NCBI GenBank assembly: GCA_021797735.1
Contig: JAJZZE010000008.1
Coordinates: 1-33,379, forward strand
Reading direction: 5' to 3'
DNA from: Thermoplasmata archaeon
GTDB taxonomy: Archaea > Thermoplasmatota > Thermoplasmata > Thermoplasmatales > Thermoplasmataceae
DNA length: 33,379 bases
Below, one piece after another: positions 15,588 to 24,426 of this stretch; the first letter of the stretch is position 1; each line of letters opens with the position of its first letter. The notes beneath the pieces are model-generated. The model saw only the letters and a list, made by a program, of their open reading frames with translations, was not told the origin of the DNA and did no database searches. Made by a program: the position numbers and the translations under genes.

Positions 15588-16229
15588 CTATTTAAGGCTC
15601 CGGTCAAAAGTCCTGATTAGATTGATATATGTCCTGTACATTTTTAAGCCATCATCTGTAATTGTGACAAACAGACGTGGACCCTTTAATGTAAAGGCAT
15701 TTTGAAACTTTATCAGTTTGCCCTCCTCGAGTTTTGACAGGTTATTATTCAGGCTTCCCTTTCCACCACCAGTAAGGTTCAACAGCTGGGTAAATGTTAG
15801 TCTCTTATTTGTTGCCAGTGCCGCAAGTATATTGCATAAAAGTTTTTCCTGGCCTGTGCTAAGTTCATCAATATTCTTATCCAGGATTCCACTCAGGTTG
15901 AATTCGTCCAGCACTGTATATACAGCTGAAACATCCTTTCCCTTCAGCCCTGAATAAATAGTTATTATATCCTTTACATTGCGTGCTAATCTATATATCT
16001 CAGGCAGATTAAAGGATATATCCACTATATTTTTAATATATCTGCTTTTATTTCCATTTATTTCGCAGTTTCCAGTATAATCCACCAGCCCGAGCATACC
16101 CTTTAACAGCATTGTTTTTCCAGCACCATTTGGCCCAATAATTACATTGTTTCCACTAAAACTCGCTGTAATATTATCTACCACGTGTTTTTTTCCCAGT
16201 GCAATATTGAAATTTTTCAGTTCAATCAT
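15588..16229 (-). CDS. Chimeric protein: N-terminal half of an ABC ATPase fused to a winged helix
   Basis: 213 aa. Residues 1-127 are an ABC transporter ATP-binding domain: IELKNFNIALG, Walker A GPNGAGKT (32-39) and signature LSTGQ (123-127). The protein then passes without a linker into a winged-helix DNA-binding domain of the MarR/ArsR-like type (NILAALATNKRLTFTQLLNL, GSLNNNLSKLEEGKLI, then the wing PRLFVTITDDGLKMY). Walker B, the D-loop and the H-loop, which follow the signature in any working ABC ATPase, are missing, and the Q-loop glutamine is not seen (ISFNLPE). The junction is at about 15845-15850. It probably arose by deletion between an ABC gene and a regulator gene, which may now yield an ATP-responsive or dead regulator. 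No permease is adjacent. Confidence 0.8.
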   Translation of the reverse strand: MIELKNFNIALGKKHVVDNITASFSGNNVIIGPNGAGKTMLLKGMLGLVDYTGNCEINGNKSRYIKNIVDISFNLPEIYRLARNVKDIITIYSGLKGKDVSAVYTVLDEFNLSGILDKNIDELSTGQEKLLCNILAALATNKRLTFTQLLNLTGGGKGSLNNNLSKLEEGKLIKFQNAFTLKGPRLFVTITDDGLKMYRTYINLIRTFDRSLK

Positions 16230-16248
16230 AATTATTGTATTGGTAAAA

Positions 16249-16260
16249 CATATAAAATAG
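16249..16260 (-). promoter_or_regulatory. TATA box of the ABC-winged-helix gene
   Basis: On the minus strand CTATTTTATATG, centred 25 nt upstream of the ATG at 16229. An intact promoter argues that the chimera is expressed. Confidence 0.55.
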
Positions 16261-16381
16261 GGAATTAAAGTTCAGGTTTTGAACTGCAAAATATATAGAT
16301 TAGGTTTTTTTAATGGCGGTAAATTAAATAAAATATAATATTTATTATGGATTTAATCAAATAAAAAATATAAAAATAAAG

Positions 16382-16996
16382 TTATGGTGGTGCCAGAAGA
16401 TGCTGTGGAACTGCCTCAATTGCGGTAAAGGCTGCAAGCACGGCAGATACTATCAACCCGATCCAGAATATTACCAGTATAGCCGTCCATAATGTAGAGG
16501 ATTTATTCTTTGCTGGGAACTCATCGTAAATTAGAGTTGTTGGAAATGTGAAAATTCCGGTTAATCCAAAAGCAATATACAGTCCAAGCATGGCTATTGG
16601 TGTTTTTGTCATTCCATCTATATATGCATTGGCACCATAATAAATGGCAATTATGCCAGAAAAAAAGGCAACAATGCCCACATACTGTAATTTCTGTCTG
16701 AATATTATAGCTATAGCCATTAACATAACTACAATGCCGAATATTAAATACGGGTCATAAAACAGGATGTTGTAGCTGCCGGGCAGTGGCCATTTCATTT
16801 CACCATAGAGGGCCATTATGATTATTATAACTCCAAACGCCAGAAGTGGGAATGCTCCGGGTCTCAGGTTATTCTCAATATCCTTTGTGCCAGTTTTCTT
16901 ATACTGGAAAAATACGAGGGCTGTCATATAAACGGCTATTACCCCTACTAGAGAGAGAAGAAATAGCTCCAATGCAAGGTCATCAATAAAGGCCAT
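16382..16996 (-). CDS. DUF981 family membrane protein
   Basis: 204-aa integral membrane protein with about six to seven helices, beginning MAFIDDLALELFLLSLVGVI. Helices alternate with short loops such as GEMKWPLPGSYN and NAYIDGMTKTP. The pattern fits DUF981, archaeal predicted membrane proteins of unknown role. The start is well supported by a GAGGTGA ribosome-binding site (17001-17007) four bases before the ATG, and a TATATATA run lies just upstream of that. Confidence 0.7.
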   Translation of the reverse strand: MAFIDDLALELFLLSLVGVIAVYMTALVFFQYKKTGTKDIENNLRPGAFPLLAFGVIIIIMALYGEMKWPLPGSYNILFYDPYLIFGIVVMLMAIAIIFRQKLQYVGIVAFFSGIIAIYYGANAYIDGMTKTPIAMLGLYIAFGLTGIFTFPTTLIYDEFPAKNKSSTLWTAILVIFWIGLIVSAVLAAFTAIEAVPQHLLAPP

Positions 16997-17049
16997 TTTG
17001 TCACCTCTTATATATATTTTTTGTTACTAAAAACTTTGTGTTGAGGAAA

Positions 17050-17745
17050 TTAATCCCGTTTTTTTCCTGAAAAAATGTATACAGTACCGAATGCTTTTTC
17101 CTCAAACATTTCAAGTTCGAGATATTTTTCAGCTATTTTTCTTACCTCAGAATTTAATGGTATTCTCTTATAAATATCATAAATAAACTTATAATCCGAG
17201 GGTTTTTCGCCACCAAAAATAGCGATATATGGCTGTACATAACGCAGATAAAAACCAGAAATAAACCGGTAAAACCTGTTGTCTGATTTTCCCATGGCTA
17301 TTACACTAACAGAATTGCCCGCAACTCTGGTGAATTCCCTTACTACTGTCTCAATATTATCTGCGGCATGAAGGGCAAAAGTACTTATTACTGCATCAAA
17401 TGAATTATCCTTAAATGGCAGATTATCAAATGATGCCAGAATCATATCATTCTCAACAATAGCATTTCTTAACATATTTTCAGAATAATCTGTCATAACT
17501 ATGTATGCCTCTGAAATTTTTTTTATAATAAATGACAGTTCCCCCTTTCCACATGCCGCATCCAGAATTTTCGATGGGTTGTGGTTTACAACTACCTGCT
17601 TTGCAATAAAGGTTCGCCATTTGATATCCTGAAAAAATGATATATAGGCATTTGCACGGTCATATCCAACTGGAATTTTATTATATATCTCATTTAGTTC
17701 CCTATCGGTGATTCCTGCAGCTTTTTTGAGGTTTTTGCTCACCAT
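17050..17745 (-). CDS. UbiE/MenG-like SAM-dependent methyltransferase
   Basis: 231 aa class I methyltransferase. The N-terminal segment YDRANAYISFFQDIKWRTFI resembles the YD-x-x-N-x-x-x-S-F-x-x-D-x-x-W-R block of UbiE/Coq5/MenG, which methylates demethylmenaquinone or related quinones. Motif I is ILDAACGKGELSF (about residues 60-72), followed by MTDYSENML and DNSFDAVISTFALH. Archaea of this group use menaquinones, so a quinone methyltransferase is plausible, but no other quinone genes are present here. It diverges from a Trm112-like gene at 17840. Confidence 0.75.
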   Translation of the reverse strand: MVSKNLKKAAGITDRELNEIYNKIPVGYDRANAYISFFQDIKWRTFIAKQVVVNHNPSKILDAACGKGELSFIIKKISEAYIVMTDYSENMLRNAIVENDMILASFDNLPFKDNSFDAVISTFALHAADNIETVVREFTRVAGNSVSVIAMGKSDNRFYRFISGFYLRYVQPYIAIFGGEKPSDYKFIYDIYKRIPLNSEVRKIAEKYLELEMFEEKAFGTVYIFSGKKRD

Positions 17746-17808
17746 AATAATATAAATAAAAAATACTTAATACTTTCGATGTTTTGTAAACTTTTGATAT
17801 TTTCATTA

Positions 17809-17821
17809 AATATTTATATTA
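17809..17821 (+). promoter_or_regulatory. TATA box of the Trm112-like gene
   Basis: AATATTTATATTA is centred 25 nt upstream of the ATG at 17840. The divergent methyltransferase gene starts only 64 nt away, so both promoters share this region. Confidence 0.5.
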
Positions 17822-17839
17822 TAGAAGATTATAATTTAT

Positions 17840-18166
17840 ATGGAAACGGGCCTGAGGAATATCCTAAGGTGCCCTGTGTGTTTCAGTTCCAGCCTTCGGG
17901 TTATGTCATTTTCCGGTGATGGAACAGATGCACCGGGCAGTGAGGAAGATTATAAAATTATTGAACTGGATACCAGAGAAATAGATAATGGCATTATTTT
18001 CTGTGCAAACTGCAAACACTGGTTTCCCATAATTAAAAAAATTCCGGTGCTGCTTAATGATGAATCGGGTGATAGGAGCAGGAATATGGAATTTTTGGAA
18101 AAATATAAACATATTATACCGAAAGAATTTATAGATACATATCTGGCAAAAAATAAACAGCCATAA
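17840..18166 (+). CDS. Trm112-like zinc-binding protein
   Basis: 108-aa protein with two CxxC pairs, CPVC (residues 11-14) and CANC (55-58), and the ending motif HWFPIIKKIPVLL. These are features of Trm112, a small protein that binds and activates several SAM methyltransferases acting on tRNA, rRNA and release factor. An insert of about 20 residues lies between the two zinc knuckles. It is flanked by two methyltransferase genes, at 17050 (divergent) and 18391 (same strand), which are obvious candidate partners. Other short CPVC proteins have similar folds, so partner specificity is inference. Confidence 0.8.
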   Translation: METGLRNILRCPVCFSSSLRVMSFSGDGTDAPGSEEDYKIIELDTREIDNGIIFCANCKHWFPIIKKIPVLLNDESGDRSRNMEFLEKYKHIIPKEFIDTYLAKNKQP

Positions 18167-18390
18167 TAATCTATATCCTGTATTTTATTCATGCAGGCTA
18201 TTACTATAAAAGGCCTCTATACAGCGGTTCTTAATGCTTTACTGTAATATGGAATAATGGGCAGTTACCCTGAAAAATGCCATGCTGGAGAAAACCGGTA
18301 TAATAACGTTAAATACGATATATAAAGGGATCTAACAGATATAATAATAGCTGGAGAAAGTTTAATTATGGTTATTGTACTGAGTTTATC

Positions 18391-19017
18391 ATGTCTGGTC
18401 CAGAGTTTGGGGTATATCATCACTCTACTAAAGAGCAGTCCGAAAACTTAAGAAAAACTGCGAGGGGAATGTTTGAAGAGGCCTTTAAAAAAATAGGAAT
18501 TCCGGATGATGCTAAAATAAATATACTCGATGCCGGTGCTGGATCTGGATTTCTTACATATATAACTGCTTCATACTTTCAGAATGCCCACGTTACAGCT
18601 ATTGATAATTTTGCAGATGAATCATTGAAGGAGAATTCAGTGGATAGAATAAAAGAAAACCTGAAAACGCTGGGAATTCTGGATAGAGTAACAGTACTGG
18701 AAGAGGATCTCAGAAAACCCATTAACACGGGCAGGATTTTTGATCTTGCCATATCTAACATTGTACTGCACAACCTTGGAAGAGCGAGGTTTTTGGCATA
18801 TAGCAATATAGGCAAAGCAATCAAATGCAATGGTTATTTCCTGAACGCTGACGGTTTTATAAGGAAGAACATCTTTACAGACCCATTCAGAAAGGATATG
18901 GCCAGAATTGCCCGTTCATTCTCTCCAGATTTTGCTATGGAACCCAGTTACCAGAAGAAAAAGTCAGCATGGAGATATATACTTGTTGGATTAAAAACAT
19001 TATGTGTGGAAAAATAA
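18391..19017 (+). CDS. Class I SAM-dependent methyltransferase
   Basis: 208 aa with motif I ILDAGAGSGFLT (residues 45-56), an acidic motif II (VTAIDNFADES), and LAISNIVLHNLGRARF in the region of motif IV-V. The substrate cannot be deduced. A hydrophilic N-terminus begins MSGPEFGVYHHSTKEQ; ATG 18391 is the first in frame with domain-like sequence. It lies 225 nt downstream of the Trm112-like gene, with its own AT-rich region, so cotranscription is uncertain. Confidence 0.8.
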   Translation: MSGPEFGVYHHSTKEQSENLRKTARGMFEEAFKKIGIPDDAKINILDAGAGSGFLTYITASYFQNAHVTAIDNFADESLKENSVDRIKENLKTLGILDRVTVLEEDLRKPINTGRIFDLAISNIVLHNLGRARFLAYSNIGKAIKCNGYFLNADGFIRKNIFTDPFRKDMARIARSFSPDFAMEPSYQKKKSAWRYILVGLKTLCVEK

Positions 19018-19107
19018 ATAACTATGAGGAATACAGTAACTGCATAAATTTAAATAGAATCTATAGCCCAGCACATGTATTTTTACGCATAATATACAGA
19101 ATCATAT

Positions 19108-19140
19108 AGAGTGATTACTCTAAGTTAAATTAGTCTAATT
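19108..19140. promoter_or_regulatory. Two palindromes upstream of the DUF234 ATPase, candidate operators
   Basis: AGAGT-GATT-ACTCT (19108-19121) and the perfect palindrome AATTAG-T-CTAATT (19128-19140) lie side by side about 40-75 nt before the ATG at 19182. The second is followed by AGAATTAGA, a partial direct repeat. The position just upstream of the expected TATA region suits a regulator binding site. Confidence 0.4.
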
Positions 19141-19181
19141 AGAATTAGAAAGTTATTTTAATTATGACAGTATAAATAATA

Positions 19182-20585
19182 ATGCTTATTGACCGTGATT
19201 ATGAATTAAACTTCCTTGAGGAACAGTATAAAAATAAAACTGGAAGTTTTATCATTGTATATGGACGGAGAAGAATAGGAAAAACCTTTCTTATAAATGA
19301 ATTCACCAAAAATAAGCCAAATATATATTTGCTGGGAACACGGGAAATCAGAATAGAACTAATAAAAAAATTTTCAATGAAAATATCTGAATTTTTCAAC
19401 GATGAAATTATATCAAAGAACCCTTTAACCTCGTGGGATTCCATTTTTGAATACATTATTGATAAAACAGTGAATATAAAAAATAGATTATTAATAATTA
19501 TAGATGAGATAACTTATATAATATCTGTTGATAAATCTTTTTTATCGATATTTCAAAAATATTATGATACAGAACTTAAGAACCGGAACTTAATGTTCAT
19601 ATTGAGTGGGTCATTAATAAATATAGTTTATAATGATATATTATCGTATTCGTCTCCCTTATATGGTAGGAGAACCGGAAATATAAAACTTGAGGAATTT
19701 AAATTCAGCAATGTTTACCGATACTTTAATTACATGGATATGAAAAAGACCATAGAAATATATTCAATATTCGGTGGAATGCCATATTATTTATCATTGA
19801 TAAATTCAAAAAAGAGCATAATAAATCAGTATATATGTCCAGGAAATATATTTTATAATGATGCTGAATTTATCCTGCGTGAAGAATTATCAAATCCTGA
19901 AAGGTATTTTACAATTTTAAAATTAATAGCATCAGGAAAAAACAGTATATCTGAAATGGCAAATATAATGGAATACAGAACAAATGAATTATCGCCATAC
20001 CTGGATAAACTGGCATCCATGGGCACAATCAAAAAGGAATATCCGGCATATGCAAAAAAAAGAAATAATGGCGTTTATAAAATAAACAGTAATTATTTTA
20101 ATTTTTACTTTAAATTCATTTTTGAAAACCAGGAATATATAAACGAATTTAAGAAAAATATAATAATAAACATTATAAATAAAAATCTAAATAAATATGT
20201 ATCCAAAATATTTGAGGATATTTGCAGGGAATTCCTCATGGAAAATTCAGGGAAAATCATTAATTCTGATATAATAGAAATGGGTAAATGGTGGGGAAAA
20301 AACAGAAATAAGGAAAAAGGTTACGATAATGAGGAGATCGACATTCTTGGCAGGGATTTATTGAATAGATACATCTTCGGGGAGGTAAAATATAAAAATA
20401 AAAAAGCTGATATCAATATACTCAATGAATTAAAAAGAAAATCCAGTATTTTTGATTTTGACAATAAATTATACATAATTTTTTCATACAGTGGTTTCAA
20501 TAACGATTTAATAACAGTATCCAGTATAGAAAAAAATGTTATACTTATAGATGGCAAAAAAATGGAAAATTTACTAAAAAAATAG
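19182..20585 (+). CDS. Archaeal ATPase with C-terminal DUF234 nuclease-like domain
   Basis: 467 aa. N-terminal P-loop domain: Walker A YGRRRIGKT (about 27-35), Walker B LLIIIDEITYI, sensor strand MFILSGSLINI and YGRRTG. A helix-turn-helix region follows (ILKLIASGKNSISEMANIME, around 245-265). The C-terminal DUF234 domain contains FEDICREFL, GKWWGKNRN and EEIDILGRDLLNRYIFGEVK, where E-I-D...G-E-V-K matches the PD-(D/E)xK nuclease-like core noted for this family. DUF234 ATPases are common in archaea and of unknown role; a link to mobile elements or defence has been suggested. Codon use is more AT-rich than in its neighbours. Confidence 0.88.
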   Translation: MLIDRDYELNFLEEQYKNKTGSFIIVYGRRRIGKTFLINEFTKNKPNIYLLGTREIRIELIKKFSMKISEFFNDEIISKNPLTSWDSIFEYIIDKTVNIKNRLLIIIDEITYIISVDKSFLSIFQKYYDTELKNRNLMFILSGSLINIVYNDILSYSSPLYGRRTGNIKLEEFKFSNVYRYFNYMDMKKTIEIYSIFGGMPYYLSLINSKKSIINQYICPGNIFYNDAEFILREELSNPERYFTILKLIASGKNSISEMANIMEYRTNELSPYLDKLASMGTIKKEYPAYAKKRNNGVYKINSNYFNFYFKFIFENQEYINEFKKNIIINIINKNLNKYVSKIFEDICREFLMENSGKIINSDIIEMGKWWGKNRNKEKGYDNEEIDILGRDLLNRYIFGEVKYKNKKADINILNELKRKSSIFDFDNKLYIIFSYSGFNNDLITVSSIEKNVILIDGKKMENLLKK

Positions 20586-20618
20586 TATTTATATAGCTCC
20601 ATTAGTATAGTATGGCCG

Positions 20619-22706
20619 TTACTTCCTTCTCCTCACCATCACCAGTCCTAAAACAGCTATGACAGCCACTGCGACCACTGCTATGGCTACAATCTGAAGA
20701 ATGCCCAGCGTAAAGGGATGTGCCGGAGCTACTGGAGCCGAGGGCAGGGCAGATGGGGTATATGCCCAGTAAAGTGTTGGATCCTTGGGTAGATTATATA
20801 CATACAGAATCACCGTAAAGTTTGATGTGAATGTAATACTGAAATTCTTATCCTTTACATTGTTAATATAGACAGAGCTATTAAGTATCTCAGCAATAGT
20901 GGCATTTTTCATGCTGCTGTATGGTATCATGATTGTTAATGTTCCCTTATTTGTGGCAGTGAAATTTACAGTTACAGACCCTTTTCCATTTATTACCTTT
21001 GCAATTGTAACGTTATATCCAGTGGCATTTGTTCCATTTGTTACCCTGAGTGATGTGTATTTCGGTTCCTTTACAAGGACAAAGTTCACAGTCTGCGAGG
21101 TTGTTACATTAATATTCCTGGATACCGGGAAATAGCCAAAGCTGTAGGCCGAGACTGTATAATCTCCCTTAGCAACGGTTGTACTGTAATTGCCTGTTGC
21201 TGGATTAACATATACAGGATTTCCCCCTACAAAGACGGCCGATCCGAATGATGGGGTAACCTTTCCTGAAATTGTTACAGAATTTGTTATGGCTGAAAGC
21301 ACAATATTCTGTGTTGTGGTTTTTCCAGAAGCTATAATAACTGTATAGGTTTTGCTCTGGTATCCTGAATGTGTAGCAGAAAGATAGTATTTCCCTGGTG
21401 TCAGTGATATATTATATTTCCCATTTACTACAGTTACAGACATTCCATTTAAAAGAAGTGTGGTTCCAGATGGGGAAACCGTGCCACTGAGATAGCCACT
21501 GCTTGCTACCATTGGGATGTTTGTACTGCTAAGTGTCATATTTTCACTCATGGAGTAATTGTAACCTTCCATCGACACACTGTAGCCTATGTTAAATTTT
21601 ACCATGATGCCAGAATATGCATCAACATACATATTGACATTCATATGAGTTTCAGATATATTCTGCCCGAAAATCTCATAAGTTGAAAAAGTCCCGGCAG
21701 CTGTTGTAACCGTAACATTTTTAACATTGAGATGCGTGGACTCAAAGAATGTGGGGACCTTCCCATTCTTTAACATTAATAAATTTGTCGAATTTAAAGC
21801 CATAAAATTGTCTGTGTTAGTAATGTTAGCGGTGTAGTTGCCCGATTTCCCAAAGAAAGAATGACTGTTGCTGGAAGTAACATTAAAAGCAAAATTCCCA
21901 TTTGACCCAACAGATGTAATTTTATATTGCGAAGTGCCGGATGATACAGTTGTTCTCATACCAGTGCTAAATGGGGGATGCCCCGTGATTGGAATGTTTG
22001 TCGAATTTGCTTTCAGATATACATATACGCCAGAACTATTAGCATATGCTTTGAGAACCAGTCCATTGTTATACGAAAGATAGGACGTTAGATTTCCAGA
22101 TGTTTCATTGGCTATAACCTTGTCTGCCCTTATTGACCGACCAGATATACTATAGCTTACATTGTTATGCACCATTATACTGCCATAGATTTCTGGAAAA
22201 TGCCCAGAATCCAAAAAGTACAGTAACGGTGTTGAAAGGGCTGGAAAAACTGAGTCAATAGCACTAAAACTTACCTGAGAAATAGAACCTATTCCCGCTC
22301 CTGTAATATTGAGATTATCTCTGAAGCTGGTAGTTGCTTTGCCATTTTCAAAAACAACAAATTTTATGGAATATGATGTACTGTTTACCTTAAATATAGA
22401 GGCATTATAGGTACCCTTAATATGGCCTGAAGAAGTGGCGTAAATGAAAGTGTAATTCACATAAGCCCCATTAAAAAGCCATGAAGGGGTTGTTGATGAC
22501 AGGTTAGTAGGTGGACTATTTGTTTTCACTGAACTAATATATGAATAATTAGCATATGCACCCTTGAAAAACCAGGGAGGAGAGCTTGAAGATGAGACCG
22601 ATGGAGTAGTTGTTCCTGTCTGGATAACAGGACCCACACTGGCAAGCAACATTATTACTACCATTATAAATGCGAATATAACAGAAACGCTATATTTTTT
22701 TATCAT
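20619..22706 (-). CDS. PEGA-domain surface protein with C-terminal membrane anchor
   Basis: About 695 aa from ATG 22706. Signal peptide (about residues 1-28), then two copies of a tryptophan motif (PPWFFKGAYANYSYI and PSWLFNGAYVNYTFI) about 36 residues apart. A long Ser/Thr/Asn-rich extracellular region follows, with two PEGA/carboxypeptidase-regulatory-like repeats (SGTVSPSGTTLLLNG...TPGKYYLSATHSGYQSK and SGKVTPSFGSAVFVGG...KGDYTVSAYSFGY). The C-terminus is a membrane helix ending GLVMVRRRK. This is a typical glycosylated cell-surface protein of a wall-less or S-layer archaeon. GTG 22769 also lies in frame but adds a hydrophilic leader before the signal, so I prefer 22706. Confidence 0.8.
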   Translation of the reverse strand: MIKKYSVSVIFAFIMVVIMLLASVGPVIQTGTTTPSVSSSSSPPWFFKGAYANYSYISSVKTNSPPTNLSSTTPSWLFNGAYVNYTFIYATSSGHIKGTYNASIFKVNSTSYSIKFVVFENGKATTSFRDNLNITGAGIGSISQVSFSAIDSVFPALSTPLLYFLDSGHFPEIYGSIMVHNNVSYSISGRSIRADKVIANETSGNLTSYLSYNNGLVLKAYANSSGVYVYLKANSTNIPITGHPPFSTGMRTTVSSGTSQYKITSVGSNGNFAFNVTSSNSHSFFGKSGNYTANITNTDNFMALNSTNLLMLKNGKVPTFFESTHLNVKNVTVTTAAGTFSTYEIFGQNISETHMNVNMYVDAYSGIMVKFNIGYSVSMEGYNYSMSENMTLSSTNIPMVASSGYLSGTVSPSGTTLLLNGMSVTVVNGKYNISLTPGKYYLSATHSGYQSKTYTVIIASGKTTTQNIVLSAITNSVTISGKVTPSFGSAVFVGGNPVYVNPATGNYSTTVAKGDYTVSAYSFGYFPVSRNINVTTSQTVNFVLVKEPKYTSLRVTNGTNATGYNVTIAKVINGKGSVTVNFTATNKGTLTIMIPYSSMKNATIAEILNSSVYINNVKDKNFSITFTSNFTVILYVYNLPKDPTLYWAYTPSALPSAPVAPAHPFTLGILQIVAIAVVAVAVIAVLGLVMVRRRK

Positions 22707-22865
22707 AATAATATATTCACTGCGTAGTATTTTAAGTAGTATGACACCTAAAGTGCTGTGCTGTGACACAACCCGGGAGAATTAGCATGATTCGCATTAT
22801 CAATGGGTTGTTAAATACTGCATGGAAAGCACAGGGAACGGGATTACAATTATTCTGCAGTGGTA

Positions 22866-23813
22866 TCAGCACTCTCTTACAGGATAATCAATATAGGAAT
22901 TATTGTATGAACTATGCCTGTATGTGACTATAACATCCTGGTCGAAGTCTTTCATTTTTTCAGTAATGTCTTCCAGAACAAGAAAATTTTCTGTATAAAA
23001 TACAAATATTGAGAAATCCGCAAAATTCTTGTAGAGAATAAGCCTGTCATTTAAAGATTTGAGTAGCAATATTCCGGGCAACCATTTGTGGACATCACCT
23101 CTCAGTATAAAGCTGCTCATTAACATTCCACTGGCTTTGCTGGTGTCCAGAAATACCTCTTCATAAATTACCTTCTCCTTCAGAAGATGTTCTATCTTCC
23201 TCCTGAGTGTCCTTGATGGAATTTCGAGTTTTTTTGCAATTTTGTTTATATTAATCCTGAATGGGTCCTGATATATAATTTCATGTACAATTGCCATGTC
23301 TATCCCACTCAACTCAATGAGTTTTGTGCTGGAAGATGGCATGGTTTCAACATCCTCTAACGGTACTTTTATTAAATTACCAATAATGTTTATCTTGTTT
23401 TTCAAATCAGCATCATTCCGTGCAATTATGGAAATGCCTGTGATCCCTATTTCTTCCACAATATCGGAATATGGAGGCGTGGGATTTGGGATGCACAGTA
23501 CAGCGAAAAGCACTCTCTCAACAAAGGTAAGTTCCTTAAACCTATCAATTATAGCCTGCTGGAGTCCCCTTACACTTCTTTTAAGGATAAAATACCTGTT
23601 CCAGCACATATAACTATCATCTGCATAAAATTTAACACCGGTGATTATGCCAGACTGAAACATTTCTGCAATTCTGGATTTCACTACAGCCGGATGTACA
23701 TGCAAATCCTTTGCCATACGGTATACTGATGGTCTGCTTGCATACCTGTCAGTGTCACCATTTGGCCACTGGAATTTTCGAATAATATCCACAGATATTT
23801 TATCAAACGGCAT
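22866..23813 (-). CDS. Transcriptional regulator with two winged-helix segments
   Basis: 315 aa with two helix-turn-helix segments: RPSVYRMAKDLHVHPAVVKS (about residues 27-46) and INKIAKKLEIPSRTLRRKIE (about 189-208). Each is followed by a beta-rich region of about 100 residues, so it looks like a tandem duplication of a one-HTH Lrp/AsnC-like regulator. A ligand or target is not evident. It lies between a surface protein gene and a small unknown gene on the same strand; a TATA box 23 nt upstream suggests its own transcript. Confidence 0.75.
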   Translation of the reverse strand: MPFDKISVDIIRKFQWPNGDTDRYASRPSVYRMAKDLHVHPAVVKSRIAEMFQSGIITGVKFYADDSYMCWNRYFILKRSVRGLQQAIIDRFKELTFVERVLFAVLCIPNPTPPYSDIVEEIGITGISIIARNDADLKNKINIIGNLIKVPLEDVETMPSSSTKLIELSGIDMAIVHEIIYQDPFRININKIAKKLEIPSRTLRRKIEHLLKEKVIYEEVFLDTSKASGMLMSSFILRGDVHKWLPGILLLKSLNDRLILYKNFADFSIFVFYTENFLVLEDITEKMKDFDQDVIVTYRHSSYNNSYIDYPVREC

Positions 23814-23830
23814 TCTTTAATAACCCCTTC

Positions 23831-23840
23831 TTTTATAACT
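23831..23840 (-). promoter_or_regulatory. TATA box of the two-HTH regulator
   Basis: On the minus strand AGTTATAAAA, centred about 23 nt upstream of the ATG at 23813. Confidence 0.5.
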
Positions 23841-23933
23841 GTTCAGGATTTATTGACCCCTGGCAATTTTCCTAAACTATAGCCTGTTATCCGACCCATA
23901 TTCCATGTTTCTCCTATCATACTTTTAATTATT

Positions 23934-24221
23934 TTATATGGCTACTGACCATGTACTGTATTTCCCATCCATATCTGTATATAGCCCACTGTATACAGTA
24001 TATACTTGAATACCGGGGAGCCTCAATATATTAAACATGACTAATGCATTGTTCAACTCTGATAAACCATTTTTAGCACCTTCAAAGAATTGCCCCCTCA
24101 ATCTGTAATATACTTGTGATTCCGTGCCATATTTGTGGTGGTGTTCTATAACTGTAATATCTGTATTAATGGCTCCTGTTATAATAGTAAACTTTTCACC
24201 ACTACTCCTGTAATTTTTCAT
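23934..24221 (-). CDS. Small unidentified protein
   Basis: 95 aa, MKNYRSSGEKFTIITGAINT at the start, with VIEHHHKYGTES and a long middle helix (FFEGAKNGLSELNNALVMFN). It is soluble and no motif is recognised. The clean frame, starting codon and intergenic AT-rich upstream region support a real gene, though the evidence is modest. Confidence 0.5.
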   Translation of the reverse strand: MKNYRSSGEKFTIITGAINTDITVIEHHHKYGTESQVYYRLRGQFFEGAKNGLSELNNALVMFNILRLPGIQVYTVYSGLYTDMDGKYSTWSVAI

Positions 24222-24397
24222 AATACCACATATCTATATGGATAATAATATTCCATAATATTTATATATTTCTTTATGCACGTATTACAATTTAAAGTAA
24301 TTCACACCAGGGGAAAGGAGGTTGTTCAACAAAAACCGGCATATTACATACTGTAGCAAATATCATAAAAAAATAATAAATAAAGGTTAAACAAAAA

Positions 24398-24405
24398 TTT
24401 ATATA
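24398..24405 (+). promoter_or_regulatory. TATA box of the PH-like gene at 24427
   Basis: TTTATATA is centred about 25 nt upstream of the GTG at 24427, which favours that codon over TTG 24439. Confidence 0.45.
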
Positions 24406-24426
24406 TTTTTAACATTATGCTTACAG

